From Acidobacteriota bacterium (GTDB lineage Bacteria > Acidobacteriota > Terriglobia > Terriglobales > Acidobacteriaceae): a stretch of DNA of 7,065 nt. The DNA lies in NCBI GenBank assembly GCA_003225595.1, contig QIAR01000455.1, forward strand, positions 1-7,065, given 5' to 3'. Shown here in pieces: positions 6,298 to 7,065 of this stretch (position 1 is the first letter of the stretch; each line of letters begins with the position of its first letter). The position numbers and the translations under genes are program-made. The notes under the pieces are model-generated. The model worked only from the letters and a program-made list of their open reading frames with translations. It did no database searches and was not told the DNA's origin.

Positions 6298-6511
6298 AGT
6301 AGTCTTGCCGGTGTACCAAGTGTTGGGCGTGAAAGCGGTAAGGGATTAACCGCTCGATCGGACCGCCTAGAAGTTGCGCGCGATTGTAGCCGAATAATTT
6401 TTCGGTTTGAGAATTGATCAGGACAATCTCGCCGCTTTCATTGACGATGACCATCGCGTCGGGCGCGGATTCGAGCAGATCGCGGAAGGGCTGCTGGAGC
6501 TCGATTTTCAT
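6251..6511 (-). pseudogene. PAS-domain fragment, N-terminus of a broken histidine kinase (86 aa)
   Basis: From the ATG at 6511 it reads MKIELQQPFRDLLESAPDAM, then VIVNESGEIVLINSQTEKLF and GYNRAQLLGGPIERLIPYRF: a PAS fold from its first helix through the core. It continues HAQHLVHRQDY...DVRPMG (62-81), which is how this PAS subclass runs toward 'RPMG.GLELYGRRKDG' before the His domain. Right after RPMG the sequence changes and a TGA follows (GRQRAA stop). The lost part should include the PAS end, the HisKA dimerisation domain and the ATPase N box, roughly 150 residues by comparison with ordinary kinases. The ATG overlaps the stop of the small upstream frame as ATGA. An upstream in-frame ATG at 6583 exists, but the added 24 residues do not look like PAS and it has no ribosome site. 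The PAS core might still fold. Confidence 0.85.
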
Positions 6512-6687
6512 GGTGCGCCCGGACCTATCTTTAAACTGCCCATTCTGCGGTGAGTCCCCAAACACACAGAGCCGGATCCGCATGCAGCGGCGGCCCCACA
6601 GAGGTCCGGTTCAGAAGTAACGAGGCTAGTGGTCAACAGCATAAGGTTGGCACCATTGCCCTCAATTAGCAGCATGTGCACTTGCAT
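6508..6687 (-). pseudogene. Remnant of a receiver-domain gene start (59 codons)
   Basis: The frame starts at the ATG at 6687, inside the 3' end of the upstream kinase gene. It reads MQVHMLLIEGNGANLMLLTT then SLVTSEPDL..., and its first ~25 residues line up with MPARILVIEDNPTNLELLSY of the intact response regulator at 5169-5975 (shared: M, L, IE, N, NL, LL, plus conservative changes). The acidic-pocket Asp is Gly (position 10) and the phosphoacceptor region is absent. Residues ~30-40 (GAAAACGSGS) may still echo the 'AAGDGESG' that follows, but from there similarity is lost and the frame ends in a TGA overlapping the next ATG. The start sits 26 nt before the kinase stop, exactly as in the intact copy. 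It is best read as the decayed 5' end of a deleted regulator gene. The short homology is by eye and unsupported by a search. Confidence 0.6.
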
Positions 6688-7065
6688 ATAGCTTCCCGGA
6701 GCCTTGATCTTCTTTCAGGAGTAAGTGGAACTTGCTGCCCGTTCCGTACTCGCTTTCAAATGAGATCGCTCCGCCCAGCAATTCCGCCAACTTCTGGCTG
6801 AGGTGCAAGCCCAGGCCGGTGCCACCTGTACGTGAGCTGGGGCCACCGACTTGGCTAAACGCTTGAAACAGCCGTTCTTTGTCTTCCGAACGTATGCCAA
6901 TACCTGTATCGCTCACCACAAATTCGATTGCGGTGCGTCCATTGACTTGGCGCTCGCTGAGTTCAATCCGCACCTGACCCTTCTCTGTGAACTTGATGGC
7001 GTTGTTCGTCAGGTTCAGTAGTATCTGGCGGAGCGCGCGCGAGTCACTGCGGAGCCCTATCTCCC
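6662..7065 (-). CDS. Sensor histidine kinase, C-terminal ATPase domain (partial)
   Basis: The gene enters from the right edge; 133 residues are visible in the open frame (first two bases of the edge codon excluded). The HATPase_c domain is complete from the N box onward: DSRALRQILLNLTNNAIKFT contains the N-box Asn and the Lys of 'NAIKF'; then the G1 box SDTGIGIRSEDKE, F box RLFQAFSQVG and G2 box GTGLGLHLSQKLAELLGG, and an end of GKLYASAHAAN. The apparent GTG start at 6973 is an internal Val, since homology runs well upstream. The His domain and sensor part lie outside the window. Known role: autophosphorylates a His with ATP and passes phosphate to a receiver. The immediately following receiver gene is only a remnant, so its current partner is probably the tandem-REC protein at 5169-5975 (inference). 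Confidence 0.95.
   Translation of the reverse strand, partial: EIGLRSDSRALRQILLNLTNNAIKFTEKGQVRIELSERQVNGRTAIEFVVSDTGIGIRSEDKERLFQAFSQVGGPSSRTGGTGLGLHLSQKLAELLGGAISFESEYGTGSKFHLLLKEDQGSGKLYASAHAAN

Overview
The window looks like a piece of a moderately GC-rich chromosome from a free-living, environmental Gram-negative-type bacterium. Acidobacteriota is the best guess. This rests on three things: two secreted beta-propeller-like proteins of a style common in that phylum, a stand-alone membrane-anchored small protein, and an intergenic region with palindromic modules (a TGAA-capped 'GGCACGAC' hairpin and a 'GGCTGCTGAAAAACTCC' inverted repeat) that I recall as common in acidobacterial genomes. 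No rRNA, tRNA, phage or conjugation marker is present to fix the taxonomy, so this stays an inference.

Layout: bases 1-138 hold the 3' end of a plus-strand PIN-domain (VapC-type) toxin gene. Everything after it is on the minus strand. Reading left to right these are: a small membrane-anchored protein of unknown function (250-735); a 602-aa secreted sialidase/BNR-like beta-propeller protein (1033-2841); a gene-free stretch of about 800 bp (2842-3637) with a 138-bp inverted-repeat element and three TGAA-capped hairpins; a 450-aa secreted TolB/WD40-like beta-propeller protein (3638-4990); and a two-component signalling block (5169-7065).

The signalling block is the most unusual part. In transcription order it holds: the C-terminal ATPase domain of a histidine kinase that runs off the right edge (7065-6662); a 59-codon frame whose first ~25 residues resemble the start of a receiver domain (6687-6508); a PAS-domain fragment (6511-6251); a second kinase ATPase fragment in another frame (6297-5950), lacking the phosphoacceptor-His domain and N box; and an intact tandem-receiver response regulator (5975-5169). 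The two ATPase ends align without gaps over 103 residues at about 70% identity by hand count, and each overlaps the following receiver start by exactly 26 nt. The simplest reading is that a kinase-regulator pair was duplicated in tandem, and that deletions then removed most of the first regulator and the middle of the second kinase. The last regulator survives, and the upstream kinase is its most likely remaining partner.

I see no clear sign of a wholly new system. The best leads are the decayed tandem kinase-regulator array, the Arg-for-Lys change in the second receiver domain, and the modular palindromic element between the two secreted-protein genes.
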